DNA from: Idiomarina aquatica
GTDB lineage: Bacteria; Pseudomonadota; Gammaproteobacteria; Enterobacterales; Alteromonadaceae
Assembly: GCF_004362895.1 (NCBI RefSeq)
Contig: NZ_SNXI01000001.1
Coordinates: forward strand, 310,001-374,000
DNA length: 64,000 nt
Direction: 5' to 3'
A program made the translations under genes and the position numbers. The notes beneath the pieces are model-generated. The model had not been told where the DNA came from, ran no database searches, and saw only the letters and a list, made by a program, of their open reading frames with translations. Each line of letters starts with the position of its first letter. Positions within the stretch are counted from its first letter, which is position 1. Of this stretch, positions 40,254-48,808 are shown piece by piece.

Positions 40254-40292
40254 ATTTTAGTATGAATAAAGAGGTAATGCAAATGCATTGCC
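40254..40292 (-). promoter_or_regulatory. prlF-yhaV promoter with overlapping palindromic operator
   Basis: On the minus strand TTGCAT (40277-40282), a 17-nt spacer and TAAAAT (40254-40259) form a plausible promoter 31 nt upstream of prlF. An imperfect palindrome, GGTAATGCA-AA-TGCATTGCC (40273-40292, 8 of 9 pairs), covers the -35 and is a good candidate for PrlF/YhaV autorepression. Confidence 0.55.
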
Positions 40293-40459
40293 TTTTCTGG
40301 TGAGTAAGAAAATACTCAAGTTACATAAAATAAAATGCGTAAATCGAAGCTAAAATGATATCGTTCGTAAAGTGCTTTAGTTAGCAACAAAGTAAGAAAC
40401 ATCAATCGGTGAAACATGACACCAGTAAATAATTGGATTTAAGCCGCGCGGTATAAGAC

Positions 40460-41923
40460 ATGCAGCCACATTCAGACACTAAAATCAAAAACGATAATCA
40501 GCCAACCTTTTACTTCCATGACTACGAGACCTGGGGTGCGAATCCGCATGTGGATCGCCCGGCGCAGTTTGCCGGTATCCGTACCGATGCGGAGTTAAAA
40601 CCCGTTGGCCGCGCACTTAAACTGTATGCCCAGCCAACACCGGACTTTCTGCCCAACCCGGAAGCGGTTTTAGTCACTGGTATAACGCCGCAACTGGCGC
40701 TAAATCAGGGTGTTAACGAAGCAGATTTTAGTCGTGCGATTAATGAACAATTTTCGCAACCTAATACAACGGTGATCGGGTATAACAATGTTCGTTTTGA
40801 CGATGAAGTCACCCGCACCTTGTTTTATCGTAACTTTTATGACCCTTATGCCTATGCCTGGCAAAACAATAATTCACGCTGGGATTTAATCGACGTAACC
40901 CGCGCTTGTTACGCACTGCGCCCCGAGGGCATCACCTGGCCCGACAACGCTGAGGGACGCGTGAGTTTGCGGCTTGAGCATTTATCAAAGGCCAACAATA
41001 TTGATCATGGCCAGGCGCACGACGCAATGTCCGATGTTTATGCAACGATTGGACTGGCTCAACTGATTCGTGAAAAACAACCTAAACTGTGGCAGTGGGC
41101 CTATAAAATCCGTCGCAAAGCGGCATTGCTGGATTTATTTAATTGGCAGCAACCGCAGCCTCTGGCCCACGTTAGTGGCTTTTATGGAAGTGATAACCGC
41201 TATTTAAGTGCCGTGTTACCCATTGCTTTTCATCCGCGGCAGAATAACGCGGTCATTGTTTGGGATTTACGCTGTGACCCCAGCGTGCTTAACGAGTTAA
41301 CGGTCGAACAAATTATTGAATACACCTACACCAGTAAGCATGAGTTAGCGGCTAAAGGCCTGCCGCAGTTAGGGCTGCAGTTAATCAACTTAAGCCGCTG
41401 CCCGTTTCTCGCCCCCATCAATACTATTTCTGCGGAAGCTGCCGATGCTGCCCAGCTAAACGTCGAGCAAGTTAATCAACGTGTACAATGGCTAAACCAA
41501 CAAGCTAGTGTGCGGGATAAACTCACTACCGTTTACGAACAGGAACGGGAGTTCGCGGCTAAAGACGATGTTGACCTGCAGATCTACCAGGGATTCTTTA
41601 GTGATCAGGATCGCAATAACATGGCCATGATCCGCGAGGCCAATCCACATCAATTAGCCGGGATGCAGTTAAATACCGCCGACAAGCGTTTGCCGGAATT
41701 GTTATTTCGCTATCGCGCCCGCAATTTTCCGGCGACCTTAACCGACAAAGAACTTGAGCGTTGGCGTCAGTTTTGCCAACAACGTATGTTGGCGCCACCG
41801 GAGGGCTTTTTATCTGCCGAGGCCTTTATGCAGCGCTTAGAGGAACTGGCCGGTCAGCAAAACGAAAACACCCACAATTTGCGCCTGTTAAAGTCGCTTT
41901 ATGACTATGCGGCCTCGCTGTGA
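40460..41923 (+). CDS. sbcB: exodeoxyribonuclease I
   Basis: Processive 3'-5' exonuclease for single-stranded DNA, involved in recombination and mismatch repair. The 487-residue protein has the DEDDh exonuclease I motif FYFHDYETWGANP, motif II IGYNNVRFDDEVTR, and motif III HDAMSDVYATIGLA. The SH3-like and C-terminal exoI domains follow to the usual length (E. coli 475). Single-gene unit read away from prlF. Confidence 0.96.
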   Translation: MQPHSDTKIKNDNQPTFYFHDYETWGANPHVDRPAQFAGIRTDAELKPVGRALKLYAQPTPDFLPNPEAVLVTGITPQLALNQGVNEADFSRAINEQFSQPNTTVIGYNNVRFDDEVTRTLFYRNFYDPYAYAWQNNNSRWDLIDVTRACYALRPEGITWPDNAEGRVSLRLEHLSKANNIDHGQAHDAMSDVYATIGLAQLIREKQPKLWQWAYKIRRKAALLDLFNWQQPQPLAHVSGFYGSDNRYLSAVLPIAFHPRQNNAVIVWDLRCDPSVLNELTVEQIIEYTYTSKHELAAKGLPQLGLQLINLSRCPFLAPINTISAEAADAAQLNVEQVNQRVQWLNQQASVRDKLTTVYEQEREFAAKDDVDLQIYQGFFSDQDRNNMAMIREANPHQLAGMQLNTADKRLPELLFRYRARNFPATLTDKELERWRQFCQQRMLAPPEGFLSAEAFMQRLEELAGQQNENTHNLRLLKSLYDYAASL

Positions 41924-41966
41924 TGTGATACAAAATTGTTATGGTTAAAAAAACAACATAACAACT

Positions 41967-43583
41967 ATGACCACCCATTATCGCCAGCACCACTACGATT
42001 ATATTATCGTTGGCGCTGGCTCCGCCGGCTGTGTGCTGGCTAATCGTCTTTCCGAAAACGGCAAACATCGAGTTTTATTATTAGAGGCAGGTCCGGGTTC
42101 AGGAGGCTTCTTCTCGTCTATGCCGTCAGGGTTTGCGCGCTTTATGCATTCGCGTAAATTTAACTGGCTCTATCGTAGTCAACCCACGCCGGCACTGCGT
42201 AATAGCCAGGGTTTGTACACCCCGCGCGGCAAAATGCTCGGTGGTAGTAGTGGTATTAATGCCATGATCTACACCCGCGGACTGGCATCTGATTACGATG
42301 GTTGGGCTGCTAACGGATGTGATGGTTGGTCCTACAAAGATTTATTGCCCTATTTTAAAAAAGCTGAAGGCAATCAGCGCGGCTCAGATGCCTATCACAA
42401 CGATTCCGGGCCGCTAAAGGTTTCTGACGTCCCCCCATGGTACAAGGTATCGAAACAATTTTTAGCCGCCTGCGCGGATTACGGACTACCGTTCAACCCT
42501 GACTTTAACGGCGAGCAACTTGAAGGCTACGGAGCCTACCAATTTACCATCGCTAACGGTAAACGCTGTGGCGCTTACGACGCTTATTTAAAGCCCATTA
42601 AAGACCGCCGCAACCTGGTTATCTTAAACGAATGTCTTACCGAGCGTGTATTGTTCTCTGACCATACCGCCAATGGTGTTTGTTACCGACGTGCCGGCCA
42701 TCGCTATGTGGCCAGCGCCAGTAAAGAGGTCATTCTTGCATCCGGTGCGTTTAACTCTCCACAACTATTATTGCGCTCCGGCATCGGCCCTGCCGCCGAA
42801 CTGGCGCCGCATAATATCGAAGTGATGGTTGACAGCCCGAACGTTGGTAAAAACCTGCAGGAACACGTTGATATCTCTATTCATGTTAAGAACGCTCGCC
42901 GCGACGGCATGACGTTAACGCCCTTTGGGCTGTTGAAAATGGCACCGGCATTTATTCGATATTTGCTTAAAAAAGACGGTCAGTTGGCGCGTTCGCTGGC
43001 AGAAGTAGGTGCCTTTATTCGCTCTTCGGATGCAGTTAGCGAGCCGGATATTCAATTGCATTTGTTACCCGTTATGTTTAACAACAGTGGCTATGATTGG
43101 TGGCCTACGCTTAAGCATGGCTTTACCTGTCATGCCTGCTTGTTACGGCCTCGCTCACGCGGTGAGGTGACGTTAAATCCCGATAACCCACTAAAAGCAC
43201 CACTGATTAACTATGGCTTTTTAACTGATAAAGCTGATCAAACCGATCTGATTAATGGTATCCGCAAAGCCCTGGCTATTATTCAGCAACCGAGCCTGGC
43301 AGCGCACAATGGTGGGGTATTGTTCCCTCGCCCGGTGGATGATGACAACGAACTTTTGGCACAAATTCGTCATCAATGTGGATTAATCTATCACCCGACC
43401 AGTACCTGTCGGATGGGTGCAGACGAGCAGTCCGTTGTTGACCCACAGTTACGGGTGCGCGGTGTTAAAAAATTAAGGGTGGTTGATGCGTCAATTATGC
43501 CAACAGTGATTAGCGGCAATACCAATGCACCGACTATTGCTATTGCAGAAAAAGGCGCCGACCTGATTAAAGCCGGCGCCTAG
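41967..43583 (+). CDS. GMC-family FAD-dependent alcohol dehydrogenase
   Basis: A 538-residue glucose-methanol-choline oxidoreductase. It shows the FAD-binding YIIVGAGSAGCVLANRLSE (residues 11-29), the first PROSITE-type signature GKMLGGSSGINAMIYTRG, the second GAFNSPQLLLRSGIGP and the catalytic-histidine region YHPTSTCRMG, ending GNTNAPTIAIAEKG. Relatives include choline dehydrogenase and the alkanol dehydrogenase AlkJ. No bet or alk genes are nearby, so the substrate is unknown. It lies 43 nt after sbcB. Confidence 0.9.
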   Translation: MTTHYRQHHYDYIIVGAGSAGCVLANRLSENGKHRVLLLEAGPGSGGFFSSMPSGFARFMHSRKFNWLYRSQPTPALRNSQGLYTPRGKMLGGSSGINAMIYTRGLASDYDGWAANGCDGWSYKDLLPYFKKAEGNQRGSDAYHNDSGPLKVSDVPPWYKVSKQFLAACADYGLPFNPDFNGEQLEGYGAYQFTIANGKRCGAYDAYLKPIKDRRNLVILNECLTERVLFSDHTANGVCYRRAGHRYVASASKEVILASGAFNSPQLLLRSGIGPAAELAPHNIEVMVDSPNVGKNLQEHVDISIHVKNARRDGMTLTPFGLLKMAPAFIRYLLKKDGQLARSLAEVGAFIRSSDAVSEPDIQLHLLPVMFNNSGYDWWPTLKHGFTCHACLLRPRSRGEVTLNPDNPLKAPLINYGFLTDKADQTDLINGIRKALAIIQQPSLAAHNGGVLFPRPVDDDNELLAQIRHQCGLIYHPTSTCRMGADEQSVVDPQLRVRGVKKLRVVDASIMPTVISGNTNAPTIAIAEKGADLIKAGA

Positions 43584-43586
43584 TAG

Positions 43587-43622
43587 GTCGCGCCTTAGGC
43601 GCGACAAAAGTTGCTTCGTAAC
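43587..43622. repeat. pair of triloop micro-hairpins in a convergent gap
   Basis: GTCGCGCC-TTA-GGCGCGAC (43587-43605, 8-bp stem) is followed by GTTGC-TTC-GTAAC (43610-43622, one G-T wobble). They fill the 42-nt gap between the convergent GMC and exporter genes. The same type of three-base-loop hairpin recurs at 48725-48797. Confidence 0.6.
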
Positions 43623-43625
43623 AAC

Positions 43626-45959
43626 TTACGATTTATGCACTTTCCCCACTCGCAGTAGCCGTGACAATGCCGGAATAAGGATTAATGCACCCAACATATT
43701 CCACAAGAACATGAAGGTGAGCAATATGCCCATGTCCGCCTGGAACTTAATTGGTGAGAAGATCCAGGTTGCCACACCAATGGCCAATGTCAGGCCGGTA
43801 AACGCGACCGCTTTGCCGGTATTTTCTAATGCATAGTGATAGGTCTGTTGCAGATCCATACCCTGCTCCAGGCCTTCTTTCACTTTACTGTAGATATAAA
43901 TCCCGTAATCAACACCGATACCAACACCGAGTGCGATAACCGGTAAGGTTGCCACCTTGATGCCAATACCCAGTACCGCCATCAGACCCTGACTCATGAT
44001 AGTCGTTAACATCAACGGTAACACGATACAGGCGACTGTGCGCAAGCTGCGGAAGGTGATCAGGCACAGCGCTATAACGACGCCATAAACCCACAGTAGC
44101 ATTTTGGTTTGCGCGCCTTCGATTACCGAGTTGGTTGCCGCTTCGATACCGGAGTTACCGGCCGCCATCAACAGATCCAAACCTTCTTGCTGATACTGGC
44201 CGTTAAACTCCTCCACCGAAGCGACGACGTTTTTCAGTGTCTCGGCCTTGTGATCATCCAGGTAGATGATGATTGGCGCCATAGAACAGTCATTATTAAT
44301 GAGTCCGTCAGGAATTCGACTTAACGAAGCGTTAGTAACAAACTGGTTACGATTTAAACTGGACCATTTTAAGTTACCTTCGTTAATCGCAAACATGCCC
44401 ATTTTCGACACATAAACTATCGACTTAACGTCCTGCACACCGGCGGTGTTTTCCATATGCCAGCTAAAGCGTTCCATCAACTCCAAGTTTTGATAGGCAA
44501 TACATTGCTGTGGCTCGGTTGCTGCCATCACCACAAAAATATCCGTGCTGGAGCTGTAGTTATCAACAATAAAGGCATTATCCTGATTGTAGCGACTATC
44601 AGGACGCAATTCCGGAGCCCCTTTATCAAGGTCGCCGATTTGTAATTGCTGGCCTTGGTACAAACCCCAGCTCAGCATAGCAAGCGCAACGACCAATGCA
44701 CTGTAAGCCCACTTGGGCTTAGCAAACTGTTCGAAAAAGTGCACGATCGGATGCTTTTGCTGTTGCGCTTTTTGTTGATAGTCGACACCGTTTTTAGAGA
44801 TACCAAAAAACGACATCAAAATCGGCAATAACCCGAGATTCGTTAATACCACCACGGCCACGCCAATACTCGCTGCAATGGCTAACTCTTTGATGACTTC
44901 GATATCGATAACCATCAGCGTGGTAAAACCAATGGCATCAGATACCAGTGCGGTTAGGCCTGCAATATAAAGGCCACGGAAAGCCAACCGCGACGACTGC
45001 ATTTTGTCGTAACCGTGGGTCCGGTTATAGCCAATGGCATTGATAATCTGCACACCATGAGATACGCCAATGGCAAACACCAAAAACGGCACCAGCATCG
45101 AATACGGATTAATGCCACTGCCAATTAAATCAATGATGCCAAGCTGCCACACCACGGCGATAATCGAACATGCCAGCACAGCAAAGGTGCTACGCCAACA
45201 ACGACTGTAGATGTACAACATCACCAGCGTAATGGCGATAGCCAACAAAAAGAAGAGGCCCACCTGATAGGCTCCCTCGATAAGATCGCCGATTAACTTT
45301 GCAAACCCGGTAATGTGTAGTTTAACTGAGTCGGATTGGTACTTATCACGCACCAACTCTTCGAGTTTTTGCGAGAAATCGGCGTAATCAAGCTTTTCGC
45401 CGGTGTCCGGATTAACCTCATCAAGCGGCACATAAATGATGGTCGATTCAAAGTTATTGGCGACTAGGTTGCCGACTTCGCCCGAGCGCAACACGTTCTC
45501 GCGCAATTGCTCAACCGATTGCTCCGAGCCATCGTAGCCATCCGGAATAACCGGACCACCCACAAAACCCTCTTCGGTGACTTCCATCCAGCGGACGTTT
45601 GGCGTCCACAAACTGCGCAATCCCGAGCGGTTCACACCCGGGATGAAAAACACCTCGTCAGTAATATTCTTTACGGTTTCCTGGAACTCCGCATCAAAAA
45701 TGTCACCCTCGGTATTTTCTACCGCGATGCGCACGACATTACCCAAGCTGGATAAATCACGTTGGTATTCAAAGTAATTTTGAATAAACGGATGTTCGGT
45801 CGGGATCATTTTAGTAAACGAGGCATCAGGGCGAACCTGCGACGCGTTATAACCTAAAAACGCAGTGAGTAGCGCAAAGATGACTAACCACAACCAGCGA
45901 AAATTAAAAAGTAAGTTTTCCAGCAGCGAGGGCTTTTTTTCAAAAACTTGTTTATCCAC
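43626..45959 (-). CDS. RND-superfamily exporter (MMPL type)
   Basis: A 777-residue inner-membrane protein with a helix near residues 14-34, a large periplasmic domain, five helices, a second periplasmic domain and five or six more helices: the duplicated RND layout. The second half has the proton-relay motif ALGVGIGVDYGIYIYS; the equivalent in the first half reads FAIGVSHGVQI. No membrane-fusion protein or TolC gene accompanies it, so it belongs to the lipid-transporting MMPL/HpnN-like exporters rather than drug pumps. The start is GTG, one base after the YCF48-like gene. Confidence 0.9.
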   Translation of the reverse strand: MDKQVFEKKPSLLENLLFNFRWLWLVIFALLTAFLGYNASQVRPDASFTKMIPTEHPFIQNYFEYQRDLSSLGNVVRIAVENTEGDIFDAEFQETVKNITDEVFFIPGVNRSGLRSLWTPNVRWMEVTEEGFVGGPVIPDGYDGSEQSVEQLRENVLRSGEVGNLVANNFESTIIYVPLDEVNPDTGEKLDYADFSQKLEELVRDKYQSDSVKLHITGFAKLIGDLIEGAYQVGLFFLLAIAITLVMLYIYSRCWRSTFAVLACSIIAVVWQLGIIDLIGSGINPYSMLVPFLVFAIGVSHGVQIINAIGYNRTHGYDKMQSSRLAFRGLYIAGLTALVSDAIGFTTLMVIDIEVIKELAIAASIGVAVVVLTNLGLLPILMSFFGISKNGVDYQQKAQQQKHPIVHFFEQFAKPKWAYSALVVALAMLSWGLYQGQQLQIGDLDKGAPELRPDSRYNQDNAFIVDNYSSSTDIFVVMAATEPQQCIAYQNLELMERFSWHMENTAGVQDVKSIVYVSKMGMFAINEGNLKWSSLNRNQFVTNASLSRIPDGLINNDCSMAPIIIYLDDHKAETLKNVVASVEEFNGQYQQEGLDLLMAAGNSGIEAATNSVIEGAQTKMLLWVYGVVIALCLITFRSLRTVACIVLPLMLTTIMSQGLMAVLGIGIKVATLPVIALGVGIGVDYGIYIYSKVKEGLEQGMDLQQTYHYALENTGKAVAFTGLTLAIGVATWIFSPIKFQADMGILLTFMFLWNMLGALILIPALSRLLRVGKVHKS

Positions 45960-45960
45960 G

Positions 45961-47145
45961 TTACTGCGCTCCCTGAGCTGTTAACACAGCCTCTTCTTTA
46001 CTGATGCGTGCTGGCCAATACAAAAGCCCGCTACGCCCGGTTAAGACTTTTTCATCGCCAACCTGAATAATGTCAGTGATGACGGCGTTACTGGGGTGGG
46101 AATACTCTTTCGCGGTTAGCTCAGCATCGATTTTTACCAACGTACCTGAGTTACCCACTAACCACTGATTCCCTTCAGCGTCAGTATAGCCAGCTGATAA
46201 ATTGGCATTGGCTTCACTTTCAACTTGAGTGTAGGACGCGCCTAAATCATCACTGTAAAAAATATTGCCCCGCAACCCATAGGTCCATAAACGACCCTGG
46301 TTATCAAAATGCGCGCCAAAGAATGATCCCGGGTACGGAGGAGGAACTGCCTGCCAGGTTTCGCCGTTATCGTCACTACTGTATGCCGTACCCGCTTCCC
46401 CCGCGATAAAAAGCTGTACGCCGTTCTGGCTGATCGCGTTTAAATGAAAGCCGTTGGGGTTATCCAATTTATCGTTCAACAAGTCCCAGTTAGCGCCACC
46501 GTCCGTGGTTTTGACCAAGGTGCCATAAGCGCCAATCGCAATCGCAATGTCATTGCTCAACGCAACGATATCCAAAAAGGGTTTGCTGGGGCCACTTTCC
46601 TGCTGCGCCTGTTGCACGTTTTCTAATTGAAACTTAGCCGTATCGAGATCCCACTCTAAATCACCCACTTCAGCATCATCGGCTTGCTCAATTGCCGCTT
46701 CGAGTTTGGTGATTTGCTGCTGATAAAAATCTGCCTCAAGCTCCAATAGTTTGAAGCCATCCAGCACACGTTGCCAGCTGTCGCCGCCGTCAGTCGATTT
46801 AATAATGACACCATGGTGACCCGTTGCCCAACCGTGTTGCGCATCACTAAAGTCGACACTGGTTAACAATACACTGGTCGGAACAGACGCCTGTTGCCAT
46901 GTGTTAATATCTTGTGAGTCAGATACGATAATGTTGCCATGTGCGCCTACAGCGACCAAACTTTCGCCTGCGCGCGCGACTTCGATTAAAATCGATTCTT
47001 TAATTTTATTTGATGTTAGTGCCGGTGCTTCAATCACTTCATACTCGGCGGCAGACCCAGAGTCCGTACTGCCTTCCTGTGCGATTGCATTCATGCTTAG
47101 CGTACCTGCAAGCAACAACCCGACATGGGTTGGGGACAAACGCAT
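45961..47145 (-). CDS. YCF48/BNR-repeat beta-propeller protein, exported
   Basis: A 394-residue protein with a signal peptide (about residues 1-22, ending SMNAIA) and at least four sialidase-type repeats: GVIIKSTDGGDSW, GTLVKTTDGGANW, GTAYSSDDNGETW and GNIFYSDDLGASY. An acidic coiled segment (residues about 140-180) interrupts the propeller. It resembles the photosystem assembly factor YCF48 in fold only. Coupling to the RND gene (one-base gap) implies a periplasmic partner of the exporter. The ribosome site GGAGG is strong. Confidence 0.88.
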   Translation of the reverse strand: MRLSPTHVGLLLAGTLSMNAIAQEGSTDSGSAAEYEVIEAPALTSNKIKESILIEVARAGESLVAVGAHGNIIVSDSQDINTWQQASVPTSVLLTSVDFSDAQHGWATGHHGVIIKSTDGGDSWQRVLDGFKLLELEADFYQQQITKLEAAIEQADDAEVGDLEWDLDTAKFQLENVQQAQQESGPSKPFLDIVALSNDIAIAIGAYGTLVKTTDGGANWDLLNDKLDNPNGFHLNAISQNGVQLFIAGEAGTAYSSDDNGETWQAVPPPYPGSFFGAHFDNQGRLWTYGLRGNIFYSDDLGASYTQVESEANANLSAGYTDAEGNQWLVGNSGTLVKIDAELTAKEYSHPSNAVITDIIQVGDEKVLTGRSGLLYWPARISKEEAVLTAQGAQ

Positions 47146-47243
47146 GGAACCTCCTGCTTACCTAAAATGTCATAGGATTGTATAAGGTTAAGAATATTTG
47201 AAAACCTTTTTTGTCCATTTTCCTGCTTTTTTTAATTAAACTA

Positions 47244-47270
47244 TTGCCTGACAGGTCGAACCTCTGGCAA
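47244..47270. promoter_or_regulatory. compound inverted repeat in the DUF1329/exporter divergent promoter
   Basis: TTGCC (47244-47248) pairs with GGCAA (47266-47270) around an inner AGGT-CGA-ACCT (47253-47263). It lies 38 nt before the DUF1329 start codon, between two divergent transcription units, and may be a shared operator. The regulator is unknown. Confidence 0.35.
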
Positions 47271-47307
47271 AGTGATGTACGAAAGTAGAACAACAAGGAA
47301 AATTATA

Positions 47308-48660
47308 ATGAACAAACTGATGCTCAAAGCTGGTGTTTTTGCCCTCTCGGTCATCTCCGCTAGCGTTGCCGCAAAAGTCAGTCCGGAACAAGCGGCTCGC
47401 TTAGGCCAAGACTTAACGCCAATCGGCGCAGAAAAGGCGGGTAACGCGGATGGCTCAATCCCAGCATGGAACGGTGGTTACACCGACGAAAGTGTTGAGG
47501 AAGTGCGCGGTACCAATCCGTTTGCCTCTGATGAAATCCTTTTTACAATCACTCATGACAACCTCGATCAGTACAAAGAAAACCTGACTCCTGGTCAGAT
47601 TGCGATGTTCGAGAAGTATCCAAGTTACAAAATGAATGTGTACCAGACACGTCGTTCAGCGACCTACCCTGATACCTTGTGGCCGCAGATTCAGGAAAAT
47701 GCTGAAAATGCGGAGTTGGTAGCTGGTGGTAACGGTATTCAAAATTATTCAACTACCACGGTTCCGTTTCCGATCCCTGAAAATGGTGTAGAGGCGGTAT
47801 GGAACCATATTACGCGCTACCGCGGTGGCGCGGTAGCGCGTAACGTTGCGCAATTCCCTGTGCTTTCTAATGGCGATTATGTACCGGTCGAACTGAAAGA
47901 GACGTTGGTATTCCCGGAATATTTGGCAACCGGTCGCGAAGCCGAAGACGACAACGTGCTGTTTTACTTCTTGCAAGAAGTTGAAGCGCCTGCGCGTTTA
48001 ACCGGAACAGTATTGCTGGTTCACGAAACCATTAACCAGGTAAAAGAAGGCCGCCGCGCCTGGATCTACAACGCCGGTCAGCGTCGTGTCCGTCGTGCAC
48101 CGAACGTTGCTTATGATGGTCCGGGTACAGCTGCTGATGGTTTACGTACCTCAGATAACCTGGATATGTACAACGGTGCGCCGGATAAGTACAACTGGGA
48201 GCTGAAAGGTAAAGAAGAAGTTTATATTCCTTACAACAACTTCCAGATCATGGATCCTGAGCTTGATTACGAAGATATTATTCAAGCTGGTCACATGAAC
48301 CAGGACCTAATCCGCTACGAGAAACACCGTGTTTGGGTTGTCGAAGGTACACTTAAAGACGGTGAGCGCCATATCTACTCTAAACGTACTTTGTACTTAG
48401 ATGAAGATACTTGGACAGCATCATTGGTTGACCATTACGATGGCCGCGGTGAACTGTGGCGTGTTGGTGAAGCACTGAATACACAGTTCTATAACGTGAA
48501 TGTGCCGTGGATGGCGGCTGAAGCGCTCTATGACCTTGATTCAGGCCGTTATATTTCGCTTGGTTTAGGTAACGAAGAAAGTGACTACATGGACTGGGAT
48601 ATCGAACCAGAACGTAGCGATTTCTCGACTAACGCCTTGCGTCGTGCGGGTATTCGTTAA
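47308..48660 (+). CDS. DUF1329 outer-membrane/periplasmic protein
   Basis: A 450-residue DUF1329 protein. The ATG at 47308 has AAGGA upstream and gives a signal peptide (to about residue 23, ending SASVAAK). Typical family text includes LGQDLTPIGAEKAGNADGSI, IPAWNGGYT, ERHIYSKRTLYLDEDTW and YDGRGELWRV. The fold is related to the LolA/LppX lipoprotein carriers. In other proteobacteria DUF1329 genes cluster with DUF1302, YCF48 and RND/MMPL genes; here DUF1302 is missing and DUF1329 is divergent from the other two. Role in lipid movement across the envelope is inferred. Confidence 0.9.
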   Translation: MNKLMLKAGVFALSVISASVAAKVSPEQAARLGQDLTPIGAEKAGNADGSIPAWNGGYTDESVEEVRGTNPFASDEILFTITHDNLDQYKENLTPGQIAMFEKYPSYKMNVYQTRRSATYPDTLWPQIQENAENAELVAGGNGIQNYSTTTVPFPIPENGVEAVWNHITRYRGGAVARNVAQFPVLSNGDYVPVELKETLVFPEYLATGREAEDDNVLFYFLQEVEAPARLTGTVLLVHETINQVKEGRRAWIYNAGQRRVRRAPNVAYDGPGTAADGLRTSDNLDMYNGAPDKYNWELKGKEEVYIPYNNFQIMDPELDYEDIIQAGHMNQDLIRYEKHRVWVVEGTLKDGERHIYSKRTLYLDEDTWTASLVDHYDGRGELWRVGEALNTQFYNVNVPWMAAEALYDLDSGRYISLGLGNEESDYMDWDIEPERSDFSTNALRRAGIR

Positions 48661-48689
48661 TCAGAATTTGGCTTTAGCCACACCAAACC

Positions 48690-48717
48690 AAAAAAGGCCT
48701 CGAAAGAGGCCTTTTTT
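48690..48717. terminator. bidirectional terminator after the DUF1329 gene
   Basis: AAAAAAGGCCTC, GAAA tetraloop, GAGGCCTTTTTT: a perfect 12-bp stem with a T-run on both strands, 30 nt after the stop codon. Confidence 0.93.
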
Positions 48718-48724
48718 CTATCCC

Positions 48725-48804
48725 GGCGAAGCCCTAAACCCTTGGTTTGGGCGCTTCGCGCGGTTTGGGGCCTGCGGCCGGCTTTGGCGCTTCGCGCGGT
48801 GTAA
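48725..48804. repeat. array of triloop micro-hairpins with an 18-bp period
   Basis: Five consecutive three-base-loop hairpins: GGC-GAA-GCC (48725-48733), AAACC-CTT-GGTTT (48736-48748), GCGC-TTC-GCGC (48751-48761), GGCC-TGC-GGCC (48769-48779) and GCGC-TTC-GCGC again (48787-48797). The last three start exactly 18 bp apart, each 11-nt hairpin followed by a 7-nt spacer (GGTTTGG, GGCTTTG, GGTGTAA). The array lies between the terminator and the end of the convergent dehydrogenase gene. Confidence 0.75.
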
Positions 48805-48808
48805 GGTG

